NCBI GenBank assembly: GCA_021815935.1
Contig: JAKAZH010000072.1
Coordinates: 1-8,459 of the forward strand
Direction: 5' to 3'
Length of the DNA stretch: 8,459 bases
From: Actinomycetes bacterium
Lineage (GTDB): Bacteria > Actinomycetota > Acidimicrobiia > Acidimicrobiales > Palsa-688
This document shows, piece after piece, positions 6,237-8,459 of the stretch. Both the position numbers and the translations under genes were made by a program. Positions within the stretch are counted from its first letter, which is position 1. Every line of letters begins with the position of its first letter. Below the pieces are notes generated by a model. That model searched no databases. It worked only from the letters and a program-made list of their open reading frames with translations, and was not told the DNA's origin.

Positions 6237-6691
6237 GGGCAGGTAGCTGCCCCAGGCAGTCCGCTGCGGTAAGGATCGACGAGCTCCGACTGGCTGGAGG
6301 TGACCGTAATGGAGTGTCCCACGTCTCCGACAAAGGGCAGCACGAACAATGGAGCTGGATATGAGACCGTCATGGTCACCCTTGCGCAGCGTGCCAACCC
6401 ACCGCCACTGATCGACATTGCCCCGAGCGCCGGATTCCTTCCCCATTCCGCCAGCGTCGATTCGGCTGCGTTGTCAGCAGCGGCGACCGCCTGCGTAGCG
6501 TCGTTCGCGCCGACAAAGGTCCGTATCCCCTCGCGTGCCGCCTGAGCTGTCGCCGAAGAAGTGTCAACCACCGCCCACGCATACGAAACGAGGAGCGTCC
6601 CCGCCACGAAAAGTAGCATCCCGAACAAGAATCCATCGAAACCGGCCACGAAACCCGCTTCCCCCCTGCTCGAACACCGCAAGCGCGTCAA
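6233..6691 (-). CDS. TadE-like pseudopilin (second copy)
   Basis: A 152-residue TadE-like protein from a TTG start. A short charged N-terminus (RLRCSSRGEAG, 3-13) leads into one membrane helix at about 14-42 and then an amphipathic helix (TSSATAQAAREGIRTFV, 44-60), the usual layout of Tad minor pilins. An exported C-terminal domain follows with C102 and the penultimate C151. Start choice: TTG at 6691 makes a TTGA overlap with the stop of the preceding gene and has GGAG 8 nt upstream. The ATG at 6739 would add 16 residues inside that gene and has no Shine-Dalgarno at a useful distance. Its stop overlaps the TadG-like start by 4 bp. The glutamate usual in TadE near the start of the helix appears as E11 or is replaced by D19, so the exact subfamily is uncertain. 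Confidence 0.75.
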   Translation of the reverse strand: MTRLRCSSRGEAGFVAGFDGFLFGMLLFVAGTLLVSYAWAVVDTSSATAQAAREGIRTFVGANDATQAVAAADNAAESTLAEWGRNPALGAMSISGGGLARCARVTMTVSYPAPLFVLPFVGDVGHSITVTSSQSELVDPYRSGLPGAATCP

Positions 6692-7116
6692 CGGAATCGC
6701 TCCGTCCTGACGGTTACGGTACGCGAGATCCTGCTCCATCCGGGCAGTCCGGGCAGGAACTCCGGACTGGACGCCTGAAGTTCCAGCACCACCAGATGAC
6801 TGTCTACTTCCTTCCAGACAAACGTGGTATGCGACGACCCAAAAGACCCCAGGGACGACTTCGCTATCGCTTCGGCGTTCGCGACGTCGCCCCCTAGAAG
6901 CGGGGACTGGGCAACACTTTGGGCGGCGCGAATAGCTACCGCCGTCAACGTCGAAGTCGCGTACAGCCTGACCACAACTTGAACTGCGAAGAGGAGCAGC
7001 ACCATGAAGATCAGGAACCCGAACAGGGTGCCGAAGACCCCGATCCCGGATTCGCGATCCTCTACGTCAGCACCCGGTCGTCGTCTGACCGATGCAGTTG
7101 ACCTGGGTATTGACAT
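6688..7116 (-). CDS. TadE-like pseudopilin (first copy)
   Basis: A TadE-like protein of 142 residues if it starts at the ATG at 7116. The N-terminus is basic (RRR, 11-13) and then acidic (DVEDRESG, 17-24), followed by one hydrophobic helix at about 25-50 and an amphipathic helix containing ATSTLTAVAIRAAQSVA (53-69). The exported part of about 70 residues has two tryptophans and no cysteine, unlike its neighbours. The start is a problem: no ATG, GTG or TTG exists in frame between the end of the Flp-like gene (7067) and the membrane helix, so translation must begin inside that gene, at 7116, 7128 (ATG) or 7143 (GTG), and none has a visible Shine-Dalgarno. Its end overlaps the next gene by 4 bp. 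The family call rests on topology and context. Confidence 0.68.
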   Translation of the reverse strand: MSIPRSTASVRRRPGADVEDRESGIGVFGTLFGFLIFMVLLLFAVQVVVRLYATSTLTAVAIRAAQSVAQSPLLGGDVANAEAIAKSSLGSFGSSHTTFVWKEVDSHLVVLELQASSPEFLPGLPGWSRISRTVTVRTERFR

Positions 7117-7324
7117 GGGCTGCAGCATTTTGGAAAGTGGCACTGAAGGCGATCCACATCGCGACGCCGAGGAATGCCATAACCAGTACGGCGATCGCTG
7201 CCGAGATCACACCTTCGCCACGCTCGTCCGAGCGTCTGCGGTAAGCCGAGCGTCTGCGGTAAGCCAAGCGTCTGCGGTAAGCCAAGCCTCGGCGGCAACT
7301 GGACTCGTCAGCATCTCTGTGCAT
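7067..7324 (-). CDS. Flp-like small pilin with a repeat-bearing leader
   Basis: Probable major or minor pilin of the Tad pilus, 85 residues. After a 36-residue, very basic leader comes RGEGVISAAIAVLVMAFLG: a prepilin-like junction (DERG, 33-36, then E37) followed by a single hydrophobic helix at about 38-60 and a short tail, NAAAHVNTQVNCIGQ, at 66-80. The small size, single helix, and position directly before TadE/TadG-like genes match actinobacterial Flp pilins. The leader holds three tandem AYRRR units (15-31) encoded by an 18-bp DNA repeat; Flp leaders are usually short and lack this. C77 and C85 (the last residue) could close a small disulfide loop. Start choice: ATG at 7324 has AGGGGAG with a 4-nt spacer. 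TTG codons within the repeat (leader residues 14 and 20) are weaker alternatives that would shorten the leader. Confidence 0.72.
   Translation of the reverse strand: MHRDADESSCRRGLAYRRRLAYRRRSAYRRRSDERGEGVISAAIAVLVMAFLGVAMWIAFSATFQNAAAHVNTQVNCIGQTTTGC
7231..7284. repeat. Three perfect-to-near-perfect 18-bp tandem repeats in the pilin leader
   Basis: Units at 7231-7248, 7249-7266 and 7267-7284 share AGCGTCTGCGGTAAGCC and differ only in the last base; a decayed fourth unit follows from 7285. The unit length is a multiple of three, so on the minus strand it adds six residues per copy, giving LAYRRR or SAYRRR. Copy number could change by slippage without breaking the pilin frame. Confidence 0.92.
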
Positions 7325-7414
7325 CGAACTCCCCTATCTACCCAAGCGGCGACGACTCGAGAATCACCGTGTAGCACGGAACGACCTGCTGCACGTACCT
7401 CCTCTGGACTACAG

Positions 7415-7442
7415 AGTATTCGAACTACATGGATGTTATCAA
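7415..7442 (-). promoter_or_regulatory. Putative promoter of the pilin genes
   Basis: On the minus strand TTGATA (7437-7442, five of six matches to the -35 consensus) is followed after 16 bp by AATACT (7415-7420, four of six matches to -10, with A2 and T6 kept). A start near 7408 would give a leader of about 84 nt before the Flp-like ATG. A separate promoter would let the abundant pilin be expressed above the assembly machinery upstream. The prediction rests on sequence only. Confidence 0.45.
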
Positions 7443-7609
7443 GAGGTGTTAAGGATTTTCTGGGTGTCAGATTTCCCACCGAGGGTACCCAAGCCCCGGA
7501 TCGAGCAAGCTCCGGGCGCGGTTGTCCGAATCGCCACCGCCAACATCTGCTGTCGGACATCTTCCCCACTGGCTGCCACGGCAGCGAACTGGCTGGCGTG
7601 GTCAAACAT
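7439..7609 (-). CDS. Small ORF (56 aa) between the TadC-like and Flp-like genes
   Basis: I do not recognise this product. From the ATG at 7609 it has 56 residues, beginning MFDHASQFAAVAASGEDVRQ; it is soluble-looking, with one cysteine and no membrane segment, and its codons mostly end in G or C. It has no Shine-Dalgarno of its own. A 13-codon ORF with an excellent one ends in another frame 8 nt into it (7602-7643). It may therefore be translated by coupling, be the main part of a gene fused by a +1 frameshift, or be the remnant of a frameshifted gene. Its stop lies beside the putative pilin promoter. The coding status is uncertain. Confidence 0.4.
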   Translation of the reverse strand: MFDHASQFAAVAASGEDVRQQMLAVAIRTTAPGACSIRGLGTLGGKSDTQKILNTS

Positions 7610-7643
7610 GTTCTGCCATCGGGGCATTCTCCGTGTCGGACAT
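7602..7643 (-). CDS. 13-aa ORF with a strong ribosome binding site behind tadC
   Basis: ATG at 7643 is preceded by AAGGAGG (7652-7658) with an 8-nt spacer, one of the best translation starts in the window, 30 bp after the TadC-like stop. It encodes only MSDTENAPMAEHV before TGA. The last codons read GTT TGA C, and a shift of +1 there continues into the 56-residue frame at 7439-7609, giving a product of about 67 residues. Whether this is a leader peptide, a frameshift site or a broken gene cannot be told from one sequence. Confidence 0.4.
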   Translation of the reverse strand: MSDTENAPMAEHV

Positions 7644-7673
7644 GAAAAGTTCCTCCTTCGAGCGCTGCCTATG

Positions 7674-8405
7674 TCAAGCGTTGGCGAAGATACGTAGGGC
7701 GTCAAGAAAAGGCACAGCCAAAAGGATGGTGCCGGGCACCAGTGCTGCAACTGTTACAGGAATCCACACCTGCTCGGCCCGCCGGTCGATTTGTGCGATT
7801 GTCCGGGTGTGAAGCTCCCGACGGGCCTGTCGGGCCTCGCCAGAAACGAGACGCGCCAGGTCCGCGGCGTCCGAATGAAGTGTCAGGACTCTGACCAGCC
7901 TCGTAACACCGTCACAGCCGGCAAGCTCAGCCCACTCGGCTAGCGCGTCTGCTTGGGAAAGTCCCTGCGCCACACGGTTCATGGCGACCCGCAGATCGAC
8001 TGCGACGCATCCTGCTCCGCGCGATGCACTTCGCGCCAAGGCTGCGTTCAAAGAAAACCCTGCGTTCAGCAACATCGCCAACTGCTCCTCGACCACCGGA
8101 AGCTCCAGTGCTGTCGTCGCCTGCCAACGCTTTGATCGGCGCTCTAGATCGTGCTCGATCAGCAAAAACACGAGCAGTGGCAGGCCCGCTAACACAAGGA
8201 CGGCGAGCGGCAAAGCCAGGTGTGCGGAACCAGCGATGACCGCAGCTGCCACGATAGCCAGGATGCTCCACGCCATCTGACGTGCACGGAAACTCTTCCC
8301 AGTCTGGCGGGAGTGGATCCGCCTCAAACGCTCGTCAGGGCTCGCCACAACGCCGAACAACTGCGAGATACGGTCACCGAGATTTCCGGCCAAGGGTACC
8401 AGCAC
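7674..8405 (-). CDS. tadC: TadC-like type II/IV secretion system F-family protein
   Basis: Inner-membrane platform protein of the Tad pilus, which couples the TadA motor ATPase to pilus assembly. The 243-residue product has two adjacent membrane helices at about 44-61 and 63-83, then the T2SSF domain from about 100: ELPVVEEQLAMLLNAGFSLN is the conserved opening, A151-W158 and the following region form the helical core, and the basic, charged segment E189-Q212 precedes a last membrane helix at about 214-232. This is the C-terminal layout of TadB/TadC; TadC is chosen from the position just before the pilin genes. The GTG at 8405 is the first usable start and has AAGGGG 12 nt upstream. The frame remains open to the window edge, so a longer N-terminus is possible. 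In another frame a TAG at 8428-8430 could be the end of an upstream tadB, which favours 8405. Confidence 0.85.
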   Translation of the reverse strand: MLVPLAGNLGDRISQLFGVVASPDERLRRIHSRQTGKSFRARQMAWSILAIVAAAVIAGSAHLALPLAVLVLAGLPLLVFLLIEHDLERRSKRWQATTALELPVVEEQLAMLLNAGFSLNAALARSASRGAGCVAVDLRVAMNRVAQGLSQADALAEWAELAGCDGVTRLVRVLTLHSDAADLARLVSGEARQARRELHTRTIAQIDRRAEQVWIPVTVAALVPGTILLAVPFLDALRIFANA

Positions 8406-8459
8406 TCCGGCGACCGACCCCTTCGACCTAGCGCGGGCGGCGGGTCGAAGCTGCCATCC

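Larger units (their letters stand above)
7325..7673 (-). other. 349-bp gap between the TadC-like and Flp-like genes
   Basis: This gap holds the small ORF pair at 7439-7643, a probable promoter at 7415-7442, and a leader of about 84 nt before the pilin. Within that leader, AGAGGAGG is followed after 3 nt by a GTG (7394) that opens an 18-codon frame ending at 7338. A 5-bp hairpin (CCGTG 7367-7371, CACGG 7375-7379) lies inside it. This leader ORF may be chance: the spacing is too tight for a good start. Confidence 0.45.

Noticed and set aside
7231..7284. 18-bp repeats as a CRISPR array
   Set aside because: The units are directly adjacent with no spacers and lie in frame within a coding region.
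7494..7515. CCCGGA/TCCGGG dyad as a terminator behind the small ORF
   Set aside because: It lies inside the 56-codon frame, has a 10-base loop and no following T tract.
7207..7605. 132-codon minus-strand frame across the pilin leader and the gap behind tadC
   Set aside because: It conflicts with the Flp-like gene, which has an SD and a pilin helix. Its AWLTAD-type repeats are only the 18-bp repeat read in another frame.

Overview
The window is G+C-rich, its long ORFs prefer G/C at third codon positions, and it combines a short-leader solute-binding lipoprotein, a sugar ABC system without its own ATPase and an actinobacterial-style Tad (tight adherence) pilus gene order. This points to a high-GC Gram-positive actinobacterium. 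Nothing in the sequence fixes genus or order.

Layout. (1) Positions 140-556, plus strand: a small secreted protein of unknown function. It converges on galT, and the two stop codons lie in a 22-bp tandem duplication (552-604). (2) Positions 590-5222, minus strand: a galactose/sugar uptake and catabolism cluster, transcribed in the order solute-binding lipoprotein (3816-5222), MalF-type permease (2837-3793), MalG-type permease (1911-2840, ATGA overlap with the previous gene), then, after 181 bp, galactose-1-phosphate uridylyltransferase (590-1729). A plausible sigma-70-type promoter (5306-5334) precedes the lipoprotein gene, which probably starts at a TTG behind a perfect AGGAGG. No ABC ATPase gene is present. 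(3) Positions 5223-5738: a 516-bp intergenic region holding the promoter, a G+C-rich imperfect direct repeat, and an A+T-richer 161-bp segment bounded by perfect 14-bp inverted repeats, with a nested 13-bp hairpin and 16-bp direct repeats. This looks like a miniature inverted-repeat element or a complex operator/processing site. (4) Positions 5739-8405, minus strand: the distal half of a Tad pilus cluster, in the order TadC-like membrane platform protein, a tiny SD-driven ORF pair, a Flp-like pilin with an arginine-rich tandem repeat in its leader, two TadE-like pseudopilins and a TadG-like protein. The last genes overlap by 4 bp each.

Working together: the lipoprotein and two permeases would import a sugar, probably galactose or a galactoside to judge from galT, powered by an ATPase encoded elsewhere; GalT feeds galactose-1-phosphate into the Leloir pathway. 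The Tad genes encode the inner-membrane platform and the pilin/pseudopilin set of a surface pilus; the motor ATPase (TadA), TadB and prepilin peptidase are expected upstream of the window edge or elsewhere. The most unusual items are the nested inverted-repeat element at 5567-5727, the 13-aa/56-aa ORF pair behind tadC, the repeat-bearing pilin leader, and the matching cysteine pairs in three of the four exported pilus proteins.
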